From Polaribacter sp. BM10 (GTDB lineage Bacteria > Bacteroidota > Bacteroidia > Flavobacteriales > Flavobacteriaceae), in the NCBI RefSeq assembly GCF_002005425.1, contig NZ_CP019704.1, positions 1,880,001 through 1,944,000 of the forward strand: DNA of 64,000 nucleotides. Reading direction: 5' to 3'. The notes beneath the pieces were generated by a model that saw only the letters and a program-made list of their open reading frames with translations, did not search any database and was not told the origin of the DNA. Below are positions 1-8,362 of this stretch, piece by piece. A program made the translations under genes and the position numbers. Each line of letters starts with the position of its first letter. The first letter of the stretch is position 1.

Positions 1-260
1 CCAAAAAGTAATGATTTTACTTCATGAATTAATTAGTTCTATTAAATGATTTGAATTGGAAGATTGACATCATAAAAGATTTTTACAAACTAAAACATCA
101 GAAATCAAATCAATAATTAAATAATCTATTATAATTTATGTCGATGGACTCACAACTAATAAATGCACATTTCAAAAATGAAATAATAAAAGAATAATTG
201 GCTTAAATTAAAGTCAAAATAAGCTTTTTAAAAAACTTACACCTTATTAATAAGGTTGTT
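1..260. other. Intergenic region downstream of rodA
   Basis: No credible gene is seen here. The stretch is very AT-rich. It holds a small hairpin at about 5-21 (AAGTAA pairing with TTACTT), which on the minus strand is followed by a short T run, and the palindrome at 241-256 listed separately. The only ATG-started plus-strand frame (138-197, 19 codons) has no recognisable content. Confidence 0.5.
225..256 (-). terminator. Possible terminator of the mre-rodA operon
   Basis: The perfect palindrome ACCTTATTAATAAGGT lies 5 bases past the rodA stop. On the minus strand it is followed within a few bases by a run of six T. The stem is AT-rich, so the call is tentative, but the position fits the end of the elongasome operon. 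Confidence 0.4.
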
Positions 261-1541
261 TTACCAATCGTATTTTTTATGAGCATCTAGCCTAATAAAA
301 ATAAATAAAAGAATTGTAAATCCCCAAAGCGAAGAACCACCATAACTAAAAAATGGCAAAGGAATACCAACTGTAGGTAACAAACCTATTACCATACCAA
401 TGTTTACAATTACATGAAAAAACAGTATCGAAGCTAAACTGTAACCATAAATTCGACCAAACTTGTTTGTATGCGTTTCAGATAAATACAATATTCTATA
501 CATCATCAGCATAAAAAGAATAATTACAAGAGAGCTACCTATAAACCCCCACTCTTCTCCTATTACACTAAAAATATAATCTGTATGTTGTTCTGGCACA
601 AAATCACCTTGAGTTAAATCTCCTTTTAAAAAACCTTTACCACTAACACCCCCAGAACTTATAGTTAATTCAGATTGATAAGAGTTATAACCAATTCCTT
701 GATTATCTTGCTTTAGTCCTAACAAAATTTCGAAACGATCTCTATGATGCTGTTTAAATACATTATTATAAGCAAAACCTGAACCTAATACAAACGCAGT
801 AACTATAAGATAAACCCCAATAATTTTATACCAATTAAAACGAAAAAATCGTTTACCTCCTTTGTATAAAATATAAGCAGTAAAAACAGATATTACCCCT
901 AATAACGTAGATAAAACTATGGTTGTGCCAAATAATATTGTTAGTAAAAATAAAACTACAATTGCTACACCAATAATAATATAATATAAGGTTAAACCTT
1001 CTCTATGCAATACAAAGAAAAAAGAAAGATATATTAACGCAGAACCTGCATCTGGTTGTAAAATGATTAGAAAAGCTGGTAAAAAGATAATAGCAAATGC
1101 TTTTATCTGGTTTTTTACCAATTTAAAATTGTACTGTCTATCACTTAATAATTTTGCAACTGCTAAAGCTGTAAATGCTTTTACAAATTCTGAAGGCTGT
1201 AAACCAAGTACACCAAAATTATACCAAGAAGTTGCACCATTAATTGTCTTCCCAAAAAGAAACAACCCAACTAAAGATAAAAGGGAAATAATATAGAGAA
1301 TACTAGAAAATTTCTCGTAAAACTTAGAGTTAAAAAAGAGAATAAGTACTATTAACGGAATTGTTAGACAAATAAAAATTAACTGTTTACCGTATTTAGT
1401 AGAAAAACTAAGAATCTGTATATCCTCTTCAGATTTAGAAGCAGAGTAAATGTTTAGCCAACCAAAACCGACCAAAACAACAAATAGTAATACTAATAAC
1501 CAATCTATACCTGCAAAAATATTATTTCGTTCCTGACGCAA
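261..1541 (-). CDS. rodA: Rod shape-determining protein RodA, SEDS peptidoglycan polymerase
   Basis: This is a 426-residue polytopic membrane protein of the SEDS (FtsW/RodA/SpoVE) family, the glycan polymerase of the elongasome, which works with the class B PBP encoded just upstream. Family signatures visible are LGLQPSEFVK around residue 118, LQPDAGSALIY, and the extracellular stretch SSGGVSGKG followed by PEQHTDYIF; the Asp of the HTD motif is the residue important for polymerase activity in studied RodA proteins. The start overlaps the end of mrdA by 20 bases, indicating translational coupling. It is the last gene of the mreB-mreC-mreD-mrdA-rodA cluster. Length is normal for the family, though slightly longer than E. 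coli RodA. Confidence 0.95.
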   Translation of the reverse strand: MRQERNNIFAGIDWLLVLLFVVLVGFGWLNIYSASKSEEDIQILSFSTKYGKQLIFICLTIPLIVLILFFNSKFYEKFSSILYIISLLSLVGLFLFGKTINGATSWYNFGVLGLQPSEFVKAFTALAVAKLLSDRQYNFKLVKNQIKAFAIIFLPAFLIILQPDAGSALIYLSFFFVLHREGLTLYYIIIGVAIVVLFLLTILFGTTIVLSTLLGVISVFTAYILYKGGKRFFRFNWYKIIGVYLIVTAFVLGSGFAYNNVFKQHHRDRFEILLGLKQDNQGIGYNSYQSELTISSGGVSGKGFLKGDLTQGDFVPEQHTDYIFSVIGEEWGFIGSSLVIILFMLMMYRILYLSETHTNKFGRIYGYSLASILFFHVIVNIGMVIGLLPTVGIPLPFFSYGGSSLWGFTILLFIFIRLDAHKKYDW

Positions 1542-3414
1542 TTTCTTCTTCTGTTTTAGGTATTAATTTATCATATTCAGATTTTAAACTGATGTTTAAC
1601 ATATTTGTTTCTCTATACTTAGTTGCTTCTGATATTTTTCCGTTAAGGTATTTCTCTATCATCAAACTAGTAATAGGAGCCGCAATTCTAGAACCATAAC
1701 CACCATTTTCTACAAAAATTGCTATTGCTATTTTAGGGTTGTCTTTTGGCGCGAATGCGACCAATATAGAATGGTCTTCTAACTTAATTCTTTTACCGTC
1801 TACAACCGCATAATTTTCCGAAGTTCCGGTTTTCCCACAGATATCAATCCCTTTAACTTTTACGCCACTTCCTGTTCCTGTTTTAAAAACTTCATGCATT
1901 GCTTCAACAACAGGATCAAAATATTCTTTATTGATAGAAGTTACTTTCTTTTTTGTAAAATTAGGATTGTCTATTGGTTGATTATTAACTTTTTTTAGAA
2001 TATGTGGTGTATAAAAATAGCCTCTATTTGCAATTGCCGCTGTAAAGTTGGCTAACTGAATTGGTGTTGTTTGAACCTCTCCTTGACCAATTGCATTAGA
2101 AATATTTGTAGATGCATTCCAAGAATGTCGATACGCATTGTCATAATATTCACCTACCGGAATAAAACCAGGACTTCCTTGAGGTAAATCATAACCTAAA
2201 TAATTTCCTAATCCAAAACTTTTTACATGATTTGCCCAACTATCTAATCCTTCTGAAGGTTTATTATCTTTTTCTACAATTCTTTTGTAGGTATTAGAAA
2301 AATAACTGTTGCAAGATTTAGCTATTGCTGTTTTTAGACTAATTGGTCTGTTATAAATATTACAATGGCAGCCCATAAACTCACCTTTTCTGCTACCATA
2401 CCTGTAACCATTAAAGCATTTAAAAGTAGTACTTTCATTGATAACGCCTTCTTGTAAACCTATCAAAGCATTCATCATTTTAAAAGGTGAACCTGGAGGG
2501 TATGAAGCCTTCAAACCTCTGTCATACGTTGGTTTTTCTAAATTATTAGGATCCATTAAAATAACTGAGTTTGGAGAACGTTTTCTACCAACCATCATAT
2601 TAGGGTCGTAAGAAGGCGCCGTAACTAATGCTAAAATTTCTCCGGTAGCTGGTTCTATTGCAACAATACCTCCTCTTTTATTTTTCATTAACTTTTCACC
2701 GTATTGCTGTAAATCTAAGTCTAAAGTTAGGGTTAAATCTTTTCCGTTTTCTGGCAAAGTATCATAAGCACCGTTTTTAAAAGAACCAACAATATTATTA
2801 AGTTTGTTTTTTCTATAATACTTTTTTCCTTTCCTTCCTCTTAAAAAAAGTTCGTATTGCTTTTCTACACCAGCTTTTCCAATTAATTCTCCTTGTTCGT
2901 AATACGTACTACTTTTTGCTAGCTGATTATTAACTTCGCTAATATAACCAACAACATTTGCGGCAGATTTAAAAGGGTAATCTCTAATGATTCTTTTTTG
3001 TATAAAGAAGCCTTTATACTTATGCAATTTTTCTTGAAGAAATGCAAAATCTTCTTTTGCTAATTGTTTTAAAAAAACTGAAGGTTTATAAGAAGCAAAA
3101 TTTACAGACCGATTGAATCTTTTATGAAAATCTTCTTTCGTTATTTTTAATAATTTACAAAACTCTAAAGTATCCAACGGTTTAACCTTATTTGGTTGCA
3201 CCATTACATCATAAGAAAGTTGGTTTGCAATTAATAACTTACCATTTCTATCATAAACGTAACCTCTTTCTGGATAATCAAACTTTTTTTCTACTGCAGA
3301 GTTGTGTATAGGATCATAACTTTCTCCTCTAACGATTTGTAGTTGAAATAATCGACCAATAAAAACCAAACCCACAAGTGTGATTAAAGTATAAAGTAAT
3401 AAACTTTTTTGCAT
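1522..3414 (-). CDS. mrdA: Penicillin-binding protein 2 (elongation transpeptidase)
   Basis: A 630-residue class B PBP that cross-links peptidoglycan during side-wall growth. There is one N-terminal membrane anchor (about residues 5-28), then the PBP dimerisation domain and a transpeptidase domain. The active-site motifs are all present: SxxK as S309-P-F-K312 in the context PPGSPFK, SxN as S367-C-N369 and KTG at 528-530 in GKTGTSEN. The Pro after the catalytic Ser replaces the Thr usual in this motif. The start shares one base with the stop of mreD (TAATG) and the end overlaps rodA, so mreD-mrdA-rodA are tightly coupled. Confidence 0.95.
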   Translation of the reverse strand: MQKSLLLYTLITLVGLVFIGRLFQLQIVRGESYDPIHNSAVEKKFDYPERGYVYDRNGKLLIANQLSYDVMVQPNKVKPLDTLEFCKLLKITKEDFHKRFNRSVNFASYKPSVFLKQLAKEDFAFLQEKLHKYKGFFIQKRIIRDYPFKSAANVVGYISEVNNQLAKSSTYYEQGELIGKAGVEKQYELFLRGRKGKKYYRKNKLNNIVGSFKNGAYDTLPENGKDLTLTLDLDLQQYGEKLMKNKRGGIVAIEPATGEILALVTAPSYDPNMMVGRKRSPNSVILMDPNNLEKPTYDRGLKASYPPGSPFKMMNALIGLQEGVINESTTFKCFNGYRYGSRKGEFMGCHCNIYNRPISLKTAIAKSCNSYFSNTYKRIVEKDNKPSEGLDSWANHVKSFGLGNYLGYDLPQGSPGFIPVGEYYDNAYRHSWNASTNISNAIGQGEVQTTPIQLANFTAAIANRGYFYTPHILKKVNNQPIDNPNFTKKKVTSINKEYFDPVVEAMHEVFKTGTGSGVKVKGIDICGKTGTSENYAVVDGKRIKLEDHSILVAFAPKDNPKIAIAIFVENGGYGSRIAAPITSLMIEKYLNGKISEATKYRETNMLNISLKSEYDKLIPKTEEEIASGTK

Positions 3415-3917
3415 TATTGCTTTTTAGAAAAAATAAACGTTGCCAAAAAATATATAATTAACGTAAAAATACTAGAGTAAATTGTGTTAATTATAACATT
3501 CGAAAAATTTTGAAAACTAAAGTTAGCAAAAGAAAATAATATAAAATGATGAATTACTGTTAAAGTTACAACATAATTAAATTGTTTACCAAAAGGCTCT
3601 AAATTAAGTCTAAAAAAAGGAAAGTCTACCTCAAATTTATTAAAATATACTCTTACAAAAAACAAGCGAATATATGCTATAAACAACGTAGAAAAAGCGT
3701 GTATACCGCCAGAATCTGAAAAAAAATCAATAATTAATCCTAATAAAAATGCTAGAAAAAGAAATACAAATCTATTTTTATTTAATGGATAAAGAAATAT
3801 AAACATTATATATAAATAAGGATTTACATAACCTAAAAACAAGATATTATTTAAAATAAAAACTTGAATCAAAATCATAAAGACAAACAGAAGTCCGAAA
3901 AAAATTGTCTTATTCAT
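3414..3917 (-). CDS. mreD: Rod shape-determining protein MreD
   Basis: A 167-residue integral membrane protein, mostly hydrophobic with about five or six membrane segments. Its sequence is weakly conserved, as is usual for MreD, so identification rests on size, topology and its place between mreC and mrdA. The stretch LGLIIDFFSDSGGIHAFSTL resembles the conserved G-x-x-x-D-x-x-x-x-x-x-G-x-x-A region of MreD. It overlaps the end of mreC by 8 bases and the start of mrdA by one base. Confidence 0.85.
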   Translation of the reverse strand: MNKTIFFGLLFVFMILIQVFILNNILFLGYVNPYLYIMFIFLYPLNKNRFVFLFLAFLLGLIIDFFSDSGGIHAFSTLFIAYIRLFFVRVYFNKFEVDFPFFRLNLEPFGKQFNYVVTLTVIHHFILFSFANFSFQNFSNVIINTIYSSIFTLIIYFLATFIFSKKQ

Positions 3918-4737
3918 TTACTAGATTTTCTGTGTTCTTTATTTCTTCTTTATGCAAATTCTTAATAATATAAACATTACCTAAATTACTCATATCATTA
4001 AATAACTTAACGTTTATAATATTTTCTACTGCATTGTTTTTATTAACACTACTAACGGTTCCTATTAAAATACCTTCTGGAAAAATTGTAGATTTACCAC
4101 CTGTTTCGATAGTATCACCTACTTTTATAGAAGCTTGCCTTGGTATATCAATCAATTGTACTGTATTATAATCTACCCCATTCCATTTTAAAGAACCAAA
4201 ATACTGGCTATTTTTTAACCTTGCATTTAAATTAGAATTTTTATTTAGAATTGATTGAACTCGAGCATATCTTTTAGAAGTATTGTCTGTTATACCAATA
4301 ATTCCTAAACTATTAATTACAGCCATCTCTTTTTGAACACCATCTTGTTCTCCTTTATCAATTGTTAAGAAATTAAATTCTTTAGCGTAATTATTATTGA
4401 TAATTCTTGCGTTTGAAAATGTATATTTCTGAAAATAATTAATAGTATCTACAACCGTAGAATCTATGTTTACAATTGAAATATTTTTTTGCTGTAATAA
4501 GTTTCTTAAGCGCGTATTTTCTTCTAAAAGAATATCGTTTGTATGCTTTAGACTAAAATATTCAGAAATATTAGAAACCTTATTGTATAGGCCACCCGTT
4601 AACGAATTTGCAGAGTTTACATACTTACTTTTATGAAAGTTTAAGTTATTAAAAGTAAGTGCTAAAGCAATAAATTGCAGCAACATAAAAAATAAAAAAT
4701 ATTTAAATTTTTGTAAAAAGTAAATAAGCTGCTGCAT
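3910..4737 (-). CDS. mreC: Rod shape-determining protein MreC
   Basis: A 275-residue single-pass protein: N-terminal membrane segment (about residues 12-30), a coiled-coil stretch (about 60-90, rich in Leu, Glu and Asn) and a periplasmic beta-rich domain containing LTIDKGEQDGVQKEMAVIN and the IGTVSSVNK region typical of MreC. It links cytoplasmic MreB filaments to PBP2 and RodA. It lies 17 bases downstream of mreB and overlaps mreD by 8 bases. Length is typical for Bacteroidetes MreC. Confidence 0.93.
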   Translation of the reverse strand: MQQLIYFLQKFKYFLFFMLLQFIALALTFNNLNFHKSKYVNSANSLTGGLYNKVSNISEYFSLKHTNDILLEENTRLRNLLQQKNISIVNIDSTVVDTINYFQKYTFSNARIINNNYAKEFNFLTIDKGEQDGVQKEMAVINSLGIIGITDNTSKRYARVQSILNKNSNLNARLKNSQYFGSLKWNGVDYNTVQLIDIPRQASIKVGDTIETGGKSTIFPEGILIGTVSSVNKNNAVENIINVKLFNDMSNLGNVYIIKNLHKEEIKNTENLVNE

Positions 4738-4754
4738 ATTAAACCGCTAAAGTT

Positions 4755-5783
4755 TTATTTCATTAATACATTTTTGTATTTATCTAATTTTTTTAATGCA
4801 ATACCTGTACCTCTTACAACAGCTCTCAAAGGATCTTCTGCTACGTAAACCGGTAAATCTGTTTTTCTAGAAAGTCTCTTATCTAAACCTCTTAACATAG
4901 AACCACCACCTGCTAAATAGATACCTGTATTGTAAATATCTGCTGCCAATTCTGGCGGAGTTTTAGATAGAGTTTCCATAACGGCATCTTCAATTCTTAA
5001 AATAGATTTGTCTAATGCTTTTGCTATTTCTCTGTAAGAAACTTGTACTTGTTTTGGCTTACCACTTAATAAATCTCTACCTTGAACCAACATGTCTTCT
5101 GGCGGAGTTTCTAAATCTTCTGTAGCAGCACCAATTGTTATTTTAATTTTTTCTGCAGTAGTTTCTCCTACATGTAAATTGTGTTGCGTACGCATGTAGT
5201 ACATAATATCGTTGGTAAACAAATCTCCTGCAACTTTTACAGATTGATCACAAACAATACCAGCTAAAGCAATAACAGCAATTTCTGTTGTACCACCACC
5301 TATATCAATAATCATATTTCCTTTTGGCTCCATAATGTCTATACCAACACCAATTGCAGCAGCCATAGGCTCATAAATTAAATAGATTTCTTTAGCATTC
5401 ATGTGTTTAGCAGAATCTCTAACAGCACGTTTTTCTACTTCTGTAATTCCTGATGGAATACAAATTACCATTCTAAGTGCTGGTGGAAATAACTTCTTTT
5501 TGATTGACGGAATTTGTTTTACAAACTCTTTAATCATTTCTTCAGAAGCCTGAAAATCTGCGATTACTCCGTCTTTTAAAGGACGAATTGTTTTGATATT
5601 TTCATGGGTTTTTCCTTGCATTAAATTGGCTTCTTTACCAATTGCAATTATTTTACCGGAAATTCTATTTCTAGCAACAATAGAAGGACTGTCTATAACC
5701 ACTTTTCCGTCGTGAATTATCAACGTATTTGCGGTTCCTAGATCAATCGCAATATCTTCCGTCATAAAATCAAAAAAACCCAT
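4755..5783 (-). CDS. mreB: Rod shape-determining protein MreB (bacterial actin)
   Basis: A 342-residue actin-family ATPase that forms membrane-bound filaments directing lateral wall synthesis. The phosphate 1 loop DLGTANT is at residues 14-20, the phosphate 2 loop DIGGGTTE starts at residue 160 and the adenosine motif GIYLAGGGSMLRGL is near the C-terminus. The N-terminal MGFFDFMTEDIAIDLG is standard for the family. It is the first gene of the elongasome operon. A -7-like element (TAGCTTTG on the minus strand at 5820-5827) lies 37 bases upstream, in the gap after purH. Confidence 0.97.
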   Translation of the reverse strand: MGFFDFMTEDIAIDLGTANTLIIHDGKVVIDSPSIVARNRISGKIIAIGKEANLMQGKTHENIKTIRPLKDGVIADFQASEEMIKEFVKQIPSIKKKLFPPALRMVICIPSGITEVEKRAVRDSAKHMNAKEIYLIYEPMAAAIGVGIDIMEPKGNMIIDIGGGTTEIAVIALAGIVCDQSVKVAGDLFTNDIMYYMRTQHNLHVGETTAEKIKITIGAATEDLETPPEDMLVQGRDLLSGKPKQVQVSYREIAKALDKSILRIEDAVMETLSKTPPELAADIYNTGIYLAGGGSMLRGLDKRLSRKTDLPVYVAEDPLRAVVRGTGIALKKLDKYKNVLMK

Positions 5784-5819
5784 AAAATATCTTTAATGTA
5801 TTATTTAAAGTAAGTATTA

Positions 5820-5827
5820 CAAAGCTA
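5820..5827 (-). promoter_or_regulatory. -7 element upstream of mreB
   Basis: TAGCTTTG matches the Bacteroidetes -7 consensus TAnnTTTG and points into mreB. No good -33 TTG lies 19 bases upstream, so this is a partial match. It suggests that the mre operon has its own promoter and is not only read through from purH. Confidence 0.4.
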
Positions 5828-5858
5828 CTAAAAATCTCTCTGTAAACTTAATAATTTA

Positions 5859-7388
5859 TTAATGTTTAAAATGTCTTGTTCCTGTCATTACCATCGATAA
5901 ATTATTTTCATTACAATAATCTATACTTAGTTGATCTTTAATAGAACCACCTGGTTGAATAACACTTTTTATTCCTGCTTTATCTGCAATTTCTACACAA
6001 TCCGGAAAAGGAAAAAATGCATCACTTGCCATCACAGATCCTTTTAAATCAAATTTAAAAGAAGTTGCTTTTTCAATGGCTTGATTTAAAGCATCTACTC
6101 TACTTGTTTGTCCTGTTCCTCCTGCTAATAATTGCTTATTTTTTACAAGAATAATTGTATTCGATTTTGTGTTTTTACATAACTTCGACGCAAATAATAA
6201 ATCATCTAACTCAGATTGCGTTGGTTTATTGTTTGTAACGTACTTTAAATCTTCTAATTTATCTGTAATACTATCTTTATCTTGCACTAAATTACCATTT
6301 AAGCAAGTTCTAATAGTTGTTGTTGGCAATGCAACTTCTTTTTGCACAAGAATTATTCTGTTCTTTTTACCCTTTAAAATTGCTAAAGCTTCTTCTGAAT
6401 AACTAGGCGCAATTACAACTTCGCAAAATAATTTATGAATTTCTTCTGCAGTTGCAGCATCAATTTCTGTATTAGCAATTAAAATTCCGCCAAAAGCAGA
6501 AATAGGATCTCCTGCTAACGCATCTATATAAGCTTGTTTTATAGTTTCTCTTTGCGCAAAACCACAAGCGTTATTATGTTTTAAAATTGCAAATGTTGGT
6601 GCTTCTCCTTTAAATTCTTCTATTAAATTTACTGCAGCATCAACATCTAACAAATTGTTGTAACTTAATTCTTTACCATGTAATTTATCGAAAATAGCTT
6701 CTAAATCACCAAAAAAGTATCCTTTTTGATGTGGATTTTCTCCGTAACGTAAAACCTTAGCATTTGTTTCGCTAACTTTTAAGGCTGGAGTTTCATCAGC
6801 ATTAAAGTAATTAAAAATTGCTGTATCGTAATGAGAAGAGATATTAAAAGATTTTGCTGCAAAACTCTTTCTTTGCTCAAGAGTAGTTTCTCCGTTTCCT
6901 TCATCTAAAATAGATAAAAAAGCATCGTATTGATCCATAGAAGAAACTGTAAAAGTATCTTTAAAGTTTTTTGCTGATGCTCTAATTAAAGAAATACCAC
7001 CAATATCTATTTTTTCTACAATATCTTGCTCTGGCGCACCAGATGCAACAGTTTTTTCAAACGGATATAAGTCTACTATTACTAAATCTATTTGCGGAAT
7101 ATTATACTCTTTAAGTTCTGCAACATCACCTTCGTGATCTTGTCTATTTAAAATACCTCCAAAAACTTTTGGGTGTAAGGTTTTCACTCTTCCTCCTAAA
7201 ATCGAAGGATAAGAAGTTACATCTTCTACAGGTACTACATTTATTCCTAAATCTTTAATAAATTTTTCTGTTCCTCCTGTAGAGTAAATAGTTACATTAA
7301 GTTCATTTAATTTTCTAACAATTGGTTCTAAACCATCTTTGTGAAATACTGAAATTAATGCGGATTTGATTGTTTTTGAAGTGCTCAT
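5859..7388 (-). CDS. purH: Bifunctional AICAR formyltransferase / IMP cyclohydrolase
   Basis: A 509-residue enzyme for the last two steps of IMP synthesis, in the cytoplasm. The N-terminal MGS-like cyclohydrolase domain shows ALISVFHKDGLEPIV, STGGTEKFI and GGRVKTLHPKVFGGIL. The C-terminal formyltransferase domain shows RYGENPHQKGYFFG, LKHNNACGFA, DPISAFGGILIAN and the terminal MVMTGTRHFKH. Length matches the family. A consensus promoter lies directly upstream. It is probably monocistronic, since the following gene mreB has its own promoter-like element. Confidence 0.97.
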   Translation of the reverse strand: MSTSKTIKSALISVFHKDGLEPIVRKLNELNVTIYSTGGTEKFIKDLGINVVPVEDVTSYPSILGGRVKTLHPKVFGGILNRQDHEGDVAELKEYNIPQIDLVIVDLYPFEKTVASGAPEQDIVEKIDIGGISLIRASAKNFKDTFTVSSMDQYDAFLSILDEGNGETTLEQRKSFAAKSFNISSHYDTAIFNYFNADETPALKVSETNAKVLRYGENPHQKGYFFGDLEAIFDKLHGKELSYNNLLDVDAAVNLIEEFKGEAPTFAILKHNNACGFAQRETIKQAYIDALAGDPISAFGGILIANTEIDAATAEEIHKLFCEVVIAPSYSEEALAILKGKKNRIILVQKEVALPTTTIRTCLNGNLVQDKDSITDKLEDLKYVTNNKPTQSELDDLLFASKLCKNTKSNTIILVKNKQLLAGGTGQTSRVDALNQAIEKATSFKFDLKGSVMASDAFFPFPDCVEIADKAGIKSVIQPGGSIKDQLSIDYCNENNLSMVMTGTRHFKH

Positions 7389-7411
7389 CTAATGTTGTGT
7401 TGTTAAGCACG

Positions 7412-7441
7412 CAAATTTAGTAAATCAAGTTTGAAAGACAA
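7412..7441 (-). promoter_or_regulatory. purH promoter, TTG-N19-TAAATTTG
   Basis: On the minus strand a TTG (7439-7441) is followed after exactly 19 bases by TAAATTTG (7412-7419), an exact match to the Bacteroidetes -33/-7 promoter consensus. The expected transcription start is near 7405, giving a leader of under 20 bases before the purH ATG. Confidence 0.75.
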
Positions 7442-7478
7442 TAAAAAGATAGTAACAAAAACCAGAAGTAATTAACAA

Positions 7479-7606
7479 CTAGTTTACTTGCACTTTCGAT
7501 TTAAAACTCTCTACAAGTGCGGTATAATCTCTTGGTACTCTTCTATCTTGATTTTTTTTGTTGAATATAAAATTTTTAGTAAAAAATTAGGGGTAATTTT
7601 TTTCAT
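7479..7606 (-). pseudogene. Possible frameshifted short ORF
   Basis: An ATG at 7604-7606 opens a 31-codon frame that stops at 7511. A different frame through the same DNA, open to a stop at 7479-7481, ends in RRVPRDYTALVESFKSKVQ and looks more protein-like. Inserting one base at the A5 tract near the junction would join the ATG to this second frame and give about 42 codons. No family is recognised. It could be a decayed gene, a sequencing slip or chance. Confidence 0.2.
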
Positions 7607-7633
7607 TTTAGGGTATTTAGTAAGTTTTTAGGG
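7587..7633. repeat. Three phased TTAGGG direct repeats
   Basis: TTAGGG occurs on the plus strand at 7587, 7608 and 7628, spaced 21 and 20 bases apart (two helical turns), each preceded by an AT run and followed by a short AT stretch. A fourth copy is at 7769-7774. In the minus-strand transcript they read as CCCTAA. Confidence 0.45.
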
Positions 7634-7639
7634 CTTTTA

Positions 7640-7765
7640 TTACTCTGCAGTTTCTAAAAAGTTATGAAACCATTGCACAAACATGTGGGTCCATGATTGT
7701 TTTTTCTCTATAAAATTAGTTGAATTGTCGCTATTAGCAACAGAGGTAAAATGTTCTTTTCTCAT
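7640..7765 (-). CDS. Small hypothetical protein (41 aa)
   Basis: An ATG-started ORF beginning MRKEHFTSVANSDNS and ending MFVQWFHNFLETAE. It is hydrophilic at the N-terminus with an aromatic-rich C-terminal half (W, F, W, F within about 15 residues), as in a short amphipathic helix. No family is recognised. Support for a real gene is the exact consensus promoter at 7819-7848, whose predicted start lies about 47 bases upstream of this ATG, and the absence of any other gene for that promoter. Without homologues it remains uncertain; the transcript could be a small RNA instead. Confidence 0.4.
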   Translation of the reverse strand: MRKEHFTSVANSDNSTNFIEKKQSWTHMFVQWFHNFLETAE

Positions 7766-7818
7766 CAGTTAGGGATTTAATGATTATAGAAATACTATAA
7801 ATAATAAAATGTTGTTAA

Positions 7819-7848
7819 CAAATATAAAAAAAAATCCTTAAGTAACAA
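7819..7848 (-). promoter_or_regulatory. Consensus promoter TTG-N19-TATATTTG with no known gene
   Basis: On the minus strand TTG (7846-7848) is followed after exactly 19 bases by TATATTTG (7819-7826). This is a perfect Bacteroidetes promoter, placed just past the GAF gene stop and pointing toward the 41-codon ORF. Transcription would begin near 7812. Confidence 0.7.
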
Positions 7849-7853
7849 CTATC

Positions 7854-8306
7854 CTATAAAATAGTTGCTACTTTGCTACATACGAACTCTAAAAGCTCTT
7901 CATCTTTTTCTGTAAATGTATTTGCTGTATGCGAATCTATATCAATTTGACCAATATTTTCTTCGTTTACAAAAATAGGTATTACAATTTCTGATTTCAC
8001 CTTCCAACCACAAGAAATGTAATTATCTTGTTCAGAAACATCTTGTACAACAAAGTTTTCATTAGAGACTGCAACTTGCCCACAAATACCTTTTCCAAAA
8101 GGAATAATTGTATGCTCTGTTTCTTCACCTGTATATTGCGCTAATTTTAATTCGTTTTTATCTCCGTTTTTAAAATAAAAACCTACCCAATCGTAGTAAG
8201 AAATTTCTTGTTCTAACAAATCGCAAATAGCTTGTAACTTAACAGCTACATTTTCTTCTAAAGCAATAATGCTTTCTACTTTATTTTTTAATATATTAAT
8301 ATCCAT
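7854..8306 (-). CDS. GAF-domain protein, probable free methionine-(R)-sulfoxide reductase
   Basis: A 150-residue single-GAF protein of the fRMsr (YebR) family, which reduces free methionine-R-sulfoxide in the cytoplasm. The pocket signature is YDWVGFYF, then GKGICGQVA with Cys75 and DNYISCGWKVKSEIVIPIF with Cys99. Cys99 aligns with the essential cysteine of the E. coli enzyme and Cys75 with the conserved GxCG cysteine. The third cysteine of the E. coli protein is not present. It is divergent from the exosortase gene. Enzyme assignment is by family resemblance; some GAF relatives of this size are uncharacterised. Confidence 0.85.
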   Translation of the reverse strand: MDINILKNKVESIIALEENVAVKLQAICDLLEQEISYYDWVGFYFKNGDKNELKLAQYTGEETEHTIIPFGKGICGQVAVSNENFVVQDVSEQDNYISCGWKVKSEIVIPIFVNEENIGQIDIDSHTANTFTEKDEELLEFVCSKVATIL

Positions 8307-8362
8307 TTTTGTATATTCGTTTATGCATAATTGTAAATTGCAAAATTAAATCATTTTATATT

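Larger units (their letters stand above)
7389..7853. other. 465-bp gap between the GAF gene and purH with a cryptic transcription unit
   Basis: The gap holds, in minus-strand order: a consensus promoter (7819-7848), a 41-codon ORF (7640-7765), three TTAGGG motifs spaced 20-21 bases apart, a possibly frameshifted short ORF (7479-7606) and the purH promoter (7412-7441). No hairpin strong enough to call a terminator was seen between the two promoters. Confidence 0.6.

Noticed and set aside
138-197. 19-codon plus-strand ORF downstream of rodA
   Set aside because: Too short, no promoter motif and no recognisable content in very AT-rich DNA; probably chance.
1063-1296. 77-codon plus-strand frame inside rodA
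   Set aside because: Lies fully antisense within a clear SEDS gene and has no signals of its own.
7587-7633. Telomere-like or CRISPR-like array
   Set aside because: Only three short hexamers with non-identical flanks; no true repeat-spacer structure and no cas genes.
8309-8362. N-terminal extension of xrtF from a TTG
   Set aside because: Adds 18 residues without family character; the GTG at 8363 gives the usual exosortase N-terminus.
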